Origin: Thermothelomyces thermophilus ATCC 42464 | Lineage: Eukaryota; Ascomycota; Sordariomycetes; Sordariales; Chaetomiaceae | Reading direction: 5' to 3' | Assembly (NCBI RefSeq): GCF_000226095.1 | Contig: NC_016474.1 | Location: forward strand, 1,302,001 to 1,366,000 | DNA length: 64,000 nucleotides | The notes under the pieces: generated by a model | The model's input: only the letters and a program-made list of their open reading frames with translations | Database searches by the model: none | Told to the model about the DNA's origin: nothing | Translations under genes and position numbers: made by a program | Part shown: piece after piece, positions 12,215-24,173 of the stretch | Layout of the letters: each line of letters begins with the position of its first letter | Numbering within the stretch: the first letter of the stretch is position 1

Positions 12215-14202
12215 TGCGTCAGTGTTCGGTTTTCGCGAACCGTGATTGAGACGAGGCGAGAAAGAAGGGCGAAGATCCTTGTGGGCAACCCCCTCAATGA
12301 TAAGGAGCAGGGTGAAAGGGTGACGGGCTTGGCCTACCTAGTCGGACCTCGGGGCAGCGCATGAAGCAGTGGATCGCACAGAGACGGGATGTTGAAACAG
12401 CGGACCCGGGCGAATGGTCAGCGAGTCGGCCGACGTCGAGGCCGCAGGACGTTTAGCTTGCGCGCGCTGACTGAGAAGCCAACGGCACAGAAAGCCAGGC
12501 AGGTTGCGCCGCGGAGACGGATGTAGTGTAGGTGGTGGGACCTGTATATTCTGACCTGAACTTCCGATCGGTTATCGATTGCGGAATACACAAGTTAGTG
12601 TATGTACGGATTACTTGCAGTCCACTGTGGAACTCCCACGCGAGCGGGAATGATGTGGGCCAGACGCGAAGCTGCCCGCGGATCAGAGGGCCCGGGCGCG
12701 TTGCAGCGCAGATCTCGGCCCCGGCTAGCGGAAGCTGAGTGCAAAGAAGGACCTTGGGGTCTTGCAGACGACAGGACAAGTCAATTATGGTCAACATTGT
12801 CAACACTGACATTCAAGGCGAGAAAGAAAAGCTTGGATGTTCTTCTTGCGGAGAAAGGGCTGTACCTTGTGCAAACACAGTTGGTTCTAGATGCCCCAGT
12901 CGTCAGGGTGCATGCGCTGGGTCGGTTGCCAGAGGCGGCTGCTCAACGGCCCTGGTCGATTCGTGCAGGCCCAAGGGCCAGAATGTTTGAGCCATGGGGG
13001 GGAAGAGGGCGCACTCTGAGGAAGGGTGAGGTAAGGACGGCCTTCGCAAGCAGCCTGCTGGGATGAACTTACTAGTTGAACATGCGCCTCAGGCGCTGCC
13101 TGCTTCATTTGGAATGGAGTCCAACACAATGATGCGACCCTGAACTTGCCCTCATTTTCCTAGACCCAACATTGCGTATCATTCAGGGAAGCACCGTAAA
13201 AAAATATTATTTGCAGAGCGAGATCATTGGATTGGCCGAGGTGTTGCCATAGCTTCATGATAGCGGAGTATACCAGGATTGAGAGCGACCGCCTCCCCCG
13301 GCGACCTGCTGAAGGACAATTGGGCAAAGTCACTAGGCTCTGATGGCAACCATAATGAACAGTAGTGTACAAAGGTAAATTTGAGATTGGCGAGCAATCT
13401 CAAACTAATTTTATTAACCCTCCACAAAGACGGGTGCGTAGAGCTGACTCCGCCAGTCGTACATCAATGTAAAGAGACGCTCTCCTACCTTTGAGGCATG
13501 CGCCTCATGAGGACTTTGGGGGCAATAGGTCGAGAGACGCCGTAAAACGGTATGTTTCCGCCTATTGGCTGTGCATCTCCAAAAGGGCGATGAATGCTGT
13601 TCCATGTGTCCTTCAAGAACTCATTCATATCGACCTTCCCTGTGCTTCAGGGATGGCGTGCTAGGAAGAGAGGCTAGGTCGGGAGCTTCAATGTCTCGGA
13701 TGGTCGCCAGCGCGTTACATGTACAGTAGTTTTACGACTTTGAAGAGTTCTTTTTTGGTTTGTCTTACATCGTCAGCTAAACGCAAGACTTTTAAAACCA
13801 TACACAGTCGACGCCAAAAGCTTGTATCCTGACCGCTTCTAAAAGGTAACTACTGTACAAGTTCAGGGACGTGCATCATCATGTGGTTGTAATGACCCGC
13901 TTGAAACTGGGCCGCCTCTGCAAAGAGTCCCATGGCTCGGCTGCTACAGGATCCACATGACCGCCTTATCAGCGCCTGGTGCCTGGATAGCCGGCCTTGA
14001 TTGGGCAAGTGGCGTTCCGATCGGCCCCAACCAACCCGGGAGCCATGCCGTCGTCAATTCGGACGCCGTCAAGCCAGGCGCGCTGTTGCTCTTTCACCTC
14101 ACTCTCTGGGTCTGATAGACTAACCAGCGACAACGCAAGTCGAAACCAAACCCAGTTCGTCCGTTCTGCTGCATCGACACACACATCGGCCCAGCGCCCG
14201 GC
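12215..14202. other. Divergent intergenic region between the VPS9 gene and Atg15
   Basis: About 2 kb with no recognisable gene. The middle (about 13,100-13,900) is AT-richer, with broken short frames only. The right end (about 13,990-14,200) is the probable Atg15 promoter and 5' UTR. No tRNA, no repeat unit and no transposase-like frame were found. Confidence 0.45.
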
Positions 14203-16307
14203 ATGTTCCCGAAGAGGCGGGAGGCGGGAGCGGCGTGCACTTCGGCCGGCCTAGTCACCGCCCGACTACTGTTGTCCTTCCTCGCTCTCCCAACATTTCC
14301 GGTTGCGGCTGCAGGACATGCCCCATCGGACGCGCAGCTCCCTCTCGCCATCGAGGTTGGTCCGGTAGCGCCACTAATACCGGAACCCCCAGCACCCGCT
14401 GAGCACACCTTCGTGAGTTGCCCCATCACGTAACGTTAGCCCAACCTTGGTTGCTGAGAGGTTGCTGACTGTCGTCTCGCGCCGTGTACCAGACGCTCCG
14501 ACACATTTTTCACCACGGAACGTATAAACACCCGCATCTCCATCGCAAACAGGATGTCACGCAGCCAAAGGCGGACGTGTGGCTGCCGGCCGAGGACGGA
14601 TACGAGGCCCAACGAATCGGTCCCCTGCGAGCCCGAAGCAACCCGCTCCGGATCCAGCGACTGGTGGACCGGAGGCCCAGTGTGGTAGACCCTATTGTGG
14701 CCGAGTCGAGGAAGCAGGGGTTTGTCTCGGTACTCTCGCCATCCGCGTGGACGATCGACGATGTTCCCGGGCCCAACGTCACCGACAAGGACACCGTTCT
14801 GACGCTCGCCCTGATGGCGGCCGACGCTTACGTGGAGAAGCCGGGCGAAGCGGACTGGGAAGATGTCGGCGCGCCGTTCAACCGGAGTCTCGATTTCGGC
14901 TGGGAGGGCGATGGGTTGCGGGGCCACGTATTTGCCGACGAGACTAACTCGACCATCGTCATCGGGCTGAAGGGGACCTCGGTTGCCGTGTTTGACGGGG
15001 AGGGCACGACCACGAACGATAAGGTCAACGATAACCTGTTCTTCAGTTGCTGCTGCGCCCAGCAGGGACCCTGGACTTGGCAACAGGTGTGCGACTGCGC
15101 GACCGGCACCTACACGTGTAATAACACGTGCGTCACCCAAGCCCTCCGCGACGAGAACCGCTATTATTACGCGGCGCGCGAGCTGTACGCCAATGTCACC
15201 GAGATCTACCCCAATTCCAACGTCTGGATTACAGGTCATTCACTGGGTGGAGCTGTTAGCTCGTTTCTGGGCCTCACGTACGGTGTGCCGGTGGTGACCT
15301 TCCAAGCGGTGCCTGACGCGCTGCCGGCGAGGAGGCTTGGTTTGCCCGTCCCTCCGGGAGCCGACCCGGACGCGCCTCAGGAGAGGGAGTACACGGGCGC
15401 ATTCCACTTTGGACATACGGCTGACCCCGTCTACATCGGGACCTGCAACGGAGCGACGGCGTCGTGCTCGTTAGCAGGTTATGCGTTTGAAGCGGCCTGC
15501 CACACGGGCCGTGAATGCGTCTATGACACAGTGGGCGACTTGGGCTGGCGTGTTGGTATCGGAACGCACAGGATCAAGTCGGTGATTCGGGACGTCATCC
15601 TGAAGTATGACTCGGTTCCGGAGTGCAAGTTTACTCCCGAGTGCCGGGACTGCGGCAACTGGAAGATGTACGAGAGCAACGGGACAGAGTCGACCATGAC
15701 CTCGAGCGTTCCGACGACAACCTCCAAGACCCGGACTCGGACCGAAACCTGCAAGACGCCGTATGTTCCGTTGTCCGTCTGTGGCTGGGAGTGTCTCGCT
15801 GACGAGTATCTAGGGGTTGGTGGGGTTGCTTGGACGAGACCACGACAACTACTGGTACGGAGACGTCTGAGGTCACGACATCGACATCATCGACCACAAC
15901 ATGCCATACCCCGTAGGTGGTCCCAACATGTGGCACTCGCATGCATTCTACTGACTCCCGCCAGGGGCTGGTTTGGCTGCAAGGACAAGACCACGACTAG
16001 TGTAACCACCACCGAAACCATCACTTCGACGACGTCAACCACAACCAGCACTACGTGCAAGACGCCGGGCAGGTTCTGGGGCTGCTACGACCAGACGACA
16101 ACGACGTCGATGACGACCAGCAGCACTGCAACACAGGATCAGAGCACTATCACGTCTCCCCCAAGCATGCCCAACCCCACGTCAGCGCCAACAGCGACTC
16201 CCACGGAGGAGGATCCGCCTCAGAAGAGGCGTTGTGTCGACCGGGCCTGGTACGGCATGTGCAGGAAGTGGGAGGGTGACGGCCTTGAACGCATCGACGA
16301 CATGTAG
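14203..16307 (+). CDS. ATG15: Autophagy-related vacuolar phospholipase/lipase Atg15
   Basis: Lyses autophagic bodies and multivesicular-body vesicles in the vacuole lumen. Four exons: 14203-14412, 14493-15760, 15814-15912 and 15965-16307, giving 639 aa. An N-terminal signal anchor (about residues 18-38, [20 protein letters not shown]) matches the type II topology of the family. The first junction gives [11 protein letters not shown], characteristic of Atg15. The lipase block LKGTS...[17 protein letters not shown] is intact. The nucleophile is Ser320 in GHSLGG; Asp381 (HTADPVY) and His429 (GTHRI) fit the rest of the triad. The C-terminal tail is Thr/Ser-rich and built from three copies of a CxTPG-(aromatic)-GC-D-TTTT unit, two of which are bounded by introns at the same codon position. 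Several N-glycosylation sequons (NVT, NST) are present. Confidence 0.96.
15748..16125 (+). repeat. Threefold tandem repeat in the Atg15 C-terminal tail
   Basis: The spliced tail contains [33 protein letters not shown] and [18 protein letters not shown]. In the first two copies an intron interrupts the codon right after TP (phase 2 both times); the third copy has no intron there. This pattern fits duplication of an intron-bounded exon, with the intron absent from one copy. Confidence 0.7.
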
Positions 16308-17347
16308 CCGTATTTTGCGAAGAGAGCGTTTACTGGTATCTGTTCTTGGGTCTTGGGGCGCGTTTGGAGTTTCAATTTTTTTTGAGAGGGATCAGCGAGC
16401 TTCAAGGAAGGTTCGGGTTTGCATCAGGTACAGTACATATATATATACAAGTCAGGGTTCCAGGGAGTTTCATGGCTTGGAGGATCAAGAAGGACCATCG
16501 ACATACAAGGGTGTGGGCCGCAGCAACGGTTCGTGGGATGCATAGTACATATATCTTCAGAACCATATGACAGAGATTATACTCAGACCGCGAAAGACGC
16601 CATATCATGACTTGATTCAGGGTTTGTTGATGTAAGGCACTGCTGTGCTACACAATAAAAACCTATACGGTTGAATAGGTCAAGGTATCTTGCTGCAACA
16701 GGTGATAGGCCACAGGGCGATCCGGTTAACGACCCCACCCCACCCCGCTGCAACTCGACTCAGCCAAGGCATTACTGGCCCGTCCCTCAGCGTCCTCATT
16801 AGGTTAGGTATGGATGGATCTCACCTTTAGAATACCATCGTTCTCGTATTTCTGTGGCTGAGGCTCCAACTTGGACGTGCACATGCCGCCCGGCTGGGCT
16901 TGGAGCTTGCCTCGCACCTAGTCCTTCCCTTTCTGTTCTTATTTTGGCCTTCTCTTCTCTTTTCTTTTCAGTTCTGCTATCTGCAACGGCCCATTCCAGC
17001 AGGGCCCGGGCACAGGACACCCCGAGCTGCTTCCAGTTCCTTCCGTGCCTCTTTACTACCTAGCATGCCGACGGTATACCTTACCTACCTACCTAGATAG
17101 GAACCTTACCTTCCAGCTTTCAGTGCACATACCGCGTACATGAGGTACCTACATAACAAAGTTAGTACCTTACACGTGGCGCGGCACTCCACTTAAAGAC
17201 CCGGCGAACTCAACCCACAAAAAAGACCCCGCCTTGTTCGGCGTCGGGAACCAGGTCCCCCAGCTCCGAGTTTAGTATACCAAACCCCCGGGTCCGTAGG
17301 GTCCATTGTGCAAGTCACTAGACGACGGACACGACGCAACAACAAAC
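16308..17347. other. Intergenic region, Atg15 to RING gene
   Basis: Contains the Atg15 3' flank and the promoter of the RING gene. An extended TACCTACCTACCTAG motif sits at 17082-17096, with further GGTACCTAC-type words nearby. The region 16,950-17,350 is the likely promoter. No gene seen. Confidence 0.45.
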
Positions 17348-20300
17348 ATGACCGACTCCCCCCAACCGGCAACGCCGCCGGTGCTGGCGCCGAACCTCGA
17401 GGCGCAGCTTATGTGCTCCGTATGAGGCCCCTCCTTCCATCTTATTATTCCTTTCCTCCCGCTCCTTCCCCTCCCACGAAAAACAGACCGTCTCCCGCAA
17501 CTCCCCTCCCTCCTTCCCCCTCAATCCTCCACTCTTGTGCTGCTTCTCTTTCTCGCCTGGCCCCCTTCCTTTCTCCTCCCGGAATGCTAACCAACAAGTC
17601 GATCCCGACTTCGGAACCAACACAGATATGCACCGAACTGCTGTACCAGCCCCTGACCCTGCTGGACTGCCTGCACACCTTCTGCGGCGCCTGCCTCAAG
17701 GAGTGGTTCCGCTTCCAGGCGGACCGCGTGGAGTCGGCCCCGGGCCCGCCGCCGCCGCCCTCGGTGCCCGTCTTCACGTGCCCGAGCTGCCGCGCGGGCG
17801 TGCGCGACACCAAGCACGACGCCCGCGTCTTCAGCCTGCTCGACATGTTCCTGGCCCTCAACCCGGCCCGCGCCAGGTGCGAGGAGGACCGCCGCGACAT
17901 GGACGCCCGCTACTCACGCGGCGAGCCCGTCCTCCCCCGCGTCCGCAGGCTCGAGGACCGCACCGAGGAGGAGCGCCTCGCGGACGAGGAGGACCGCCGC
18001 GTCATCGACGAGGTGAGGGCCCTCAGCCTGAGAGAGGCGACCGAGAGGGCAGCCGCTGCCGCCGGTGCATCTGCATCTGCTTCTGCTTCTGCTGTCGGGG
18101 GGAGGAGTACCGGGAGGGGGAGAAGTACCGGGAGGGGGAGAAGGAGCAGGGAGGCGAGCCGCGTGAGGGGGTCCGGGGAGAGGGATGAGATGGGTGGGTC
18201 CGGGAGAAGGGCGCACAGCGTGGCGATGAGGTCCGACGGCGGGGGTGAGAGGGAGACCGAGGGGGCAATGAGAAGGAGGAGGAGGGGGGGGAGTAGCGAA
18301 ACGAGACAGAGGCCGCAGCAGGTGGAGCACCAGTCCTCGCTGAGGAACCTAATCAGTGCGGATACGATGGACGCGAGGGATATTGAGAGGGAGGTGGAGG
18401 AGTTTGCAAGGCAGATCCAGGAGGAGGGCCTGTTGGACGGGCTGGATCTGGACAACCTCGACCTCGAGAACAACGACGAGCTCAGCCGCAAGATCACCGA
18501 GGCGTACAGGAGGCGCCAGCGCGAGAGGAGGAGAGACGGCGGGAGGAGAAGCAACGCCAGCGCTCACTCGCACCGATCCGACGCCACTGCGCCGCGGCCC
18601 AGGTCCCGAGCGGACGACGACTCACGCCCAACGAGCCGGCACGCGGCGCATTCGAGGGCACCGAGCGCGGGCGGCGGTGAGGAGCGCGGCCGGTACCCCC
18701 CTTCCAGCTCGGCGCACCTTGACGTCCAAGAGCCGACCAGGAGGAGGCGAGGTTCCAGCAGCGGCCGGAGTGCGACCCTGCCTGTCGTGCCCACCCAGAC
18801 TGATGTCAGAGTGGGATCTCGGGCGCAGACGGACCTCTCCTCCAGGTCTAGGCCTGTGACCAGCGACGCTCACGTCAGGCGGCCGAGTGCGGGCATTGAG
18901 GCGAGAAGCGCGAGCTCGCCGACATCTGCCACGGTTTCGGGGTCTCGTGCAGACTCTCCCGCCAACCGAGGGCTTCCCTTCAGCGCTCGGGCAGCTGCAG
19001 GGTCGGGCGCCCAGCCAGAGGCTCGATCGACTTCGACCAGCAGCAGACTGAGGTCGTCGGACCAACCGGCAGCAGCGCCTGAGGTCGGGGTGGAATCACC
19101 GACGCCAGGGTCCGTCTCATCCCCCATCAGCCCAACCGTCGCCTCGCCTCCTGCATCCTCGCGACGACCGCAGCCGCCCCGGTACAAAGAGCCCTTGATC
19201 AACTGCATCACCTGCCATAAGGAACACATCGAATACGAAGTCCATTACAACTGCTCCATCTGCCACGACGGCGACTGGAACATTTGCCTCGACTGCTGGC
19301 GCCGGCGCAAGGGCTGTCTGCATTGGTTCGGCTTCGGGTCCGCTGCCCGGGCGCGCTGGGAGAAGCACAATCTCACCAACCTTCCAACGCCCCCTCCACA
19401 CGTGCTCCTTGCCCACCGCTATCTCCCTCCGAAGCAACCGCTGAGCCGCGCCGAGGGCCGCCGCGCCCTCACGACCGAGAACCCTCTGGACCGTCTACAG
19501 ACGGGCACATTCTGTAGCCGCTGCTCGGCCTGGACCAACGACTGCTACTGGCGCTGCGACGTGTGCAACGACGGCGAGTGGGGCTTCTGCACCGACTGCG
19601 TCGACCAGGGCAACGCATGCTCCCACCCTTTACTCCCGCTGGCTTATCAGCCTCCTCCGCCCCGACTCTCCTCATCCTCCGCCTCCTCGCCCTCCTCCTC
19701 CTCTCCCTCTCCTTCCGCTCCGCCGGCCTCATCCGCTCCTAGTAACAACAACAGTCATGACGCCGCCGTCGCCCCCGTTCCGGCATCAACACCAACCGGC
19801 TCCTTCCACCCGCTGTCCGCTCCCGCTTCCCCGTCCTGCTCGACATGTCGCACCCCCATTCCCCTGACTGACTCCCACTTTCACTGCTACGCCTGCCCCT
19901 CGGCCCCGGATCAGAGACAAGGGAGCTACAAGCTCTGCTTACCCTGCTACGGCGCCCTCGTCTCGTCCGGTTCCGTGGCGCCCGAGAACGGCCCGACTGG
20001 TTGGCGGCGGTGTCCGCGGGGCCACCGGATGGCCGTCGTCGGGTTCGTGCCCGACGAGAGGCAGCGCGGGCTGTGGAGGCGGGTGGTGCAGCGGGACCTG
20101 GTGGGCGGGAGGAGGGCCAAGTTCGAGGACCTCGGCTCCGCGGCGCCGCCGGGGCTGCGGGTCGCGACCTGGCGGGACGCCGCGGGCCGCAAGTTCGAGA
20201 GGCTCTTCTCGGCGGACGTGAGCGCCTCCACGACCGGGGCAGCGGCCGCGCTGGGCGACGGGAGGTTCGCCAAGGTGTTCCCTCCGGACGGCGGAACGGG

Positions 20301-20481
20301 CCATCGGGCAGTGGCCGGCTGGGGGTGGACGCCTGCGGCCGGGGTCGAGGACGAGCTGCTGTTTCCTCGCGGGGCGGAGATTCTCGAGGTTGAGGACGTG
20401 AATGGCGAGTGGTTCCACGGCTTCTACATGGGCGCACAGGGTCTGTTTCCCGCGCCGTACGTGCGGCTCGTCGGGAGGTGA
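17348..20481 (+). CDS. RING finger E3-ligase candidate with three ZZ-like zinc fingers and an SH3 domain
   Basis: Predicted ubiquitin ligase with a protein-docking module. Two exons, 17348-17419 and 17626-20481, give 975 aa. The intron lies inside the RING, between Cys23 and Cys26, so the frame that is open through the intron gives a wrong N-terminus. After splicing the C3HC4 RING is perfect: Cys23, Cys26, Cys39, His41, Cys44, Cys47, Cys76, Cys79. A long Ser/Arg-rich disordered region follows (about 130-540). Three Cys-rich segments resembling ZZ fingers come next: from about 550 (CITCHKEH..CSICHDGDWNICLDC), about 650 (CSRCSAW..CDVCNDGEWGFCTDC) and about 762 (CSTCRTP..CYAC..CLPCY). An SH3 domain closes the protein (about 917-975; GWGWTPAAG, EDELLFPRGAEI, NGEWFHGFYMGAQGLFPAPYV). 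Single domains are recognised with confidence; partners and substrate are unknown. Confidence 0.88.
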
Positions 20482-20630
20482 TGGGAAGAGGGAAAATTAA
20501 AAAAAAAAAAGCATGACCTTGCCAGGAGGTATACCCCGTCTCATGCTGTTAAAGATTTGTTGTCTTTCATTTTGGATAGCACTGAGGATATGTAAAGTTA
20601 TTGTATATGTTTGTACAATTCGAGTCAAAC

Positions 20631-21646
20631 CTATTGATGGCTCCACTCGGGCTTCTTCTTCTCCGCAAACGCCTTCATCCCGATCTTCTGGTCCTGACTG
20701 CCAAACAGGGCGTGGAAGACCCTCCTCTCATACTCGACACCGTCCCGCAGCGCCAGGTCCTGGCTCTTGTTGACCACTTCCTTGGCCGCCTGCACGGCCA
20801 CCTTGGAGTAGCCGGCGATGGTCTCGGCCGTCTTGAGCGCACCCTCCAGGAGGGCCTCGTAGGTAGGGAAGACGCGGGCGGCGACGCCCCAGCGCTCGGC
20901 CTCCTCGCCGGTGAAGGACTTGCCCGTCAGGATCAGCTCCATGGCCTTGCTCTTGCCGACGGCGCGGGTCAGCCGCTGGCTGCCGCCGGCGCCGGGGATG
21001 GTGCCGAGCTTGATCTCGGGCTGGCCGAAGTTGGCCGTTGCGGTGCAGTAGAGGATGTCGGCCATGAGGGCGAGCTCGCAGCCGCCGCCGAGGGCGTGGC
21101 CCGAGACGGCGGCGATGAGCGGCTTCTTGAGCGCCGTCGTCAGGTCGGACCACGACTCGATGAACGACTTGCTGTACGCCTCGCTGAAGGTCAGCGGGGC
21201 CATCTCCTTGATGTCGGCGCCGGCGGCGAAGGCCCGCTCCGACCCGGTGAGCACGACGGCGGCCACGGTCGGCGACGCCTGGAACTCGCGCAGGGCCGTG
21301 TTGAGCTCGCCGATGAGCGGGGAGCAGAGCGCGTTGAGCGCCTTGGGACGGTTGAGGGTCACTTTGGGGATCGATCATGGGACACGGGGCAGCGGTTAGT
21401 TGAAGTGTATCCTTGGTCGTGGCAGGGCAAAAAAAAAAAAACAATACGAAAAAGAGAGGAAAAGATAACGAGCTGCTTACCTTGCCCAACGCCGGGGCGC
21501 GGCTCAGAGACCTCGATATACTCGTAGCTGCGACGGGCCGACGCCGAGAAGGAGCGGGCAATCTGCGGGAGAGTGCTCGGCTGGAAGCGGGAAGCCACCG
21601 GCCGAAGGCCGCGGAGGGCACTGACGCGGGCTGCTGCTACGTTCAT
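20631..21646 (-). CDS. Enoyl-CoA hydratase, mitochondrial
   Basis: Hydrates 2-trans-enoyl-CoA in beta-oxidation or in branched amino-acid breakdown. Two exons, 21481-21646 and 20631-21361, give 298 aa. The N-terminus (NVAAARVSALRGLRPVASRF...IARSFSASARR) is a typical mitochondrial presequence. The crotonase signature is complete: NRPKALNAL, the CoA-binding AAGADIKEM loop, the oxyanion-hole segment GHALGGGCELALMADI, the first catalytic Glu in the GGGCE strand, and the second in the FGQPEIKLGTIPGAGG block. Length and layout match mammalian ECHS1. The junction rebuilds GQVTLNRPKALN. A frame reading on the opposite strand is only a GC-bias shadow. Confidence 0.95.
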
Positions 21647-22440
21647 CTTTGGTAATGATCAATTGTTGCTTGCGCGACCGCCACGAGGTTCCGTCCTCTT
21701 CCCAAAGAGAGCTGGAGGGTTGATTGTGGTGAAGTTGAGAGGTTGTCTTTGGCCGAGGGGTACGGTACTTGGTAAGTGGTCGTCCCGCACCCGTTCTTAG
21801 CTGCCCGCAGGTTATCCTCGGCTCAACCACATTGTCACTTACACAGTATGTAACTCCGTAGCTGTGCTGCCAGGAAAATTTGGAAAGAACGCCGACTAAC
21901 TCGAGCCAAAAGTCAATCCAAGCCCTAATATTACATTATGGCGAGTACCTTGCAGACCGCAAATTCTCCCAAAAGATACAATACTGTAGCCTCATTCGAA
22001 GGTTGCTGACAAAGTAGGTCTTTCACGGCAAATGGTACCTTGCTGCGTACTCTCGAAACGTTTCCGCGCTGGGGAGAAACGGAGACAACGACGTCAGGGA
22101 TTCCATGCCAAGACCTTCCAAGCAGGGTTTGGCAGCTTGCGCCACAGGCTACACTAAGGCAACGGGGGTCCAGGTTCCCTCTCTTTGAACGCCCCGATCG
22201 CGCCACGCCCAAAAATTTCCTCCCTAATAATCAACAAAGGTGGCTTGAACCGACCCGAGCCTGGCCAGAGTGTAGCAAAGGGACACGCGGAGGGACAATC
22301 CGCCGCATTTTGATTCCCAGCCTCAACCTCTTTTTGCTTCATCTTGCCCAACGCTCGCGAGAATCTCGACCGGACGGCCGACTCCCTCGCGAATTCATTC
22401 CGACGACCTCTGTTTGCCTAGCGCAACCGGTTCCTTCACA
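21647..22440. other. Divergent promoter region between enoyl-CoA hydratase and Rer1
   Basis: About 0.8 kb separating two divergent genes. No gene, no clear repeat; it includes the 5' UTRs of both. Confidence 0.5.
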
Positions 22441-23254
22441 ATGGATGTCCCTGACGAGCCGCAGACGCCCTTCGGCACGTTCACTGCGCAAACGAACAAG
22501 CTGCAGAGGGTGCGTTTGCGACAAAACGGATCCCCCCCCGGGTGCCGCGTGCATTTCTGTTGCTGACAGCCAGCACAGCAATACCAGGCACTTCTTGATC
22601 AGTCGACGCCCTACGTCCTCTACCGCTGGATCGGCACCGGCGCCGCCCTCTTCATCTTCTTCCTGCGCGTCTTCCTCGCACAAGGCTGGTACATTGGTTA
22701 GTTCTCTCATCCCATGCGGGTTGTGCCAGTTCGGCGATCCAGACCGTCTCGGCTGACCCTCTGTGACCCCTCCGGCCCCAACAGTCGCATACGCCCTCGG
22801 CATCTATCTGCTCAACCTCTTCCTCGCCTTCCTCCAGCCCAAGTTCGACCCGTCCAACGATGCGCTCGACAACGACATGGAGGATGGCGCGATCGGCACG
22901 CTCCCAACCAAGCAGGATGAGGAGTTCCGCCCCTTCATCCGTCGCCTGCCCGAGTTCAAGTTCTGGCACTCGGCCACCCGCGCCATCGCCATCTCCTTCC
23001 TCTGCACCTGGTTCGAGATCTTCAACGTGCCCGTCTTCTGGCCCGTTCTCGTCATGTACTGGTTCATGCTGTTCATTCTCACGAGTATGATGGGCCCCCT
23101 TTTCTTGATTGTTTTTTAAGTTTGCCTGTTCAATGGGAGATGCTGACCGGTTGCGTTCGCGGTTCTAGTGAGGAAGCAAATCCAGCACATGATAAAGTAC
23201 CGCTACGTGCCATTCACCGTTGGCAAGGCGCGCTACAACAAGAGCAGCTCGTGA
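22441..23254 (+). CDS. RER1: Rer1, Golgi-to-ER retrieval receptor
   Basis: Sorts ER membrane proteins such as Sec12 and Sec71 back from the Golgi in COPI vesicles. Four exons: 22441-22509, 22579-22696, 22785-23084 and 23169-23254, giving 190 aa, the normal family length. Diagnostic blocks are all present: [63 protein letters not shown] and [15 protein letters not shown]. Four membrane spans are visible, in the W-shaped family topology. A negatively charged luminal or cytosolic loop (DNDMEDG) precedes the FRPF motif. The last exon starts with two bases that complete an ATG codon. Confidence 0.97.
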
Positions 23255-24173
23255 AGGCCCCCCCCCACCCCCCCCGGCCTTCTCTCTCCCTCTTTCTCCA
23301 CCGACAGGGAGACAAGCAGAACCGGCTCAGTGTGACCCCTGTGTCGAAACGGGGGAAGGTTGGGCGCATGGAGAACGGCAATTTTCTTTGGCGATTGAAT
23401 GAAAGGGTGTCTTATGGATGTATAATGACGCATGCTCGGAGCTCACGACGGTCCTGGGCAACTCTCTGTACTCGTATGTTTTAATCAGCCCGCAGCCAGG
23501 CGCTGTCTTGAGTGGGTTTTGGGCGGGCAGTAATTATTTTTGCCTTGGATGGAGGCGGGTTTGCGGTAGGATTTCCAGCAACGAGAACGGGAACAAGGGG
23601 GATGATGACTCGGAAGGCTTTGGTACGGAGTAGGGGCGCGGGATATGTTTGTTCACGTATTCCGTGCCCTTGTATAGAGGGTTCAATCCGATATGGCCAG
23701 TTCCATTCCAGACGTCACATCACGCCTCCCCTCTGGGAATATCTCGAACCAGACCAACTAAGTACTCCGTATTTATTTGCGGGTGGATGGGCGATGGTTC
23801 TTGAAATCCCCATATTTCCTCCTGTCTCTCCTTTATACCGGAAAAAAGGTTTTTTTTTTTTTTCTAAGATTACCCGTTGGGATTTCCAACGATTCCTAGT
23901 TCATATTTTGCCACACTCGCGCTTCAATTGTGTGCAAAAGGACGAATAGGTACGGAGAGAGTTATGCTCATTTTCCGCATCAAGTGCCTCGCCACCAATC
24001 GCAGCTTTAACCCTAACCCGAAATACATAGGGGGTAATTACAGAGCAGTGGCCGGTTCGCATCCAGCGCCAAGCCGACTCGCGCCGCGACTCGAGACCCC
24101 AAATCGGCTTCATTTCTTGTATCCAGCAGCTCTCGCCGGACCACCACAACAGCGCCATCCGCCGCCAGTCAAC
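23255..24173. other. Intergenic region between Rer1 and Paf1
   Basis: 3' flank of Rer1 and promoter of Paf1. Two exact copies, in opposite orientations, of the TACGGAGTA word lie at 23624-23632 and 23763-23771. A telomere-like TAACCCTAACCC lies at 24008-24019, about 155 nt before the Paf1 start codon, where it may be a promoter telobox. A 15-T run lies near 23,850. No gene. Confidence 0.5.
24008..24019 (+). promoter_or_regulatory. Telobox-like element upstream of Paf1
   Basis: TAACCCTAACCC, nearly two units of the common TTAGGG telomere repeat on the opposite strand, placed about 155 nt upstream of the Paf1 ATG. Such boxes bind Myb-type telomere-repeat factors in promoters of housekeeping genes of many eukaryotes; function here is inference. 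Confidence 0.4.

Noticed and set aside
16340-16610. Small ORFs downstream of Atg15 (about 60-100 codons)
   Set aside because: Overlapping frames on both strands in a 3' flank, with TA-repeat-derived residues and no motif.
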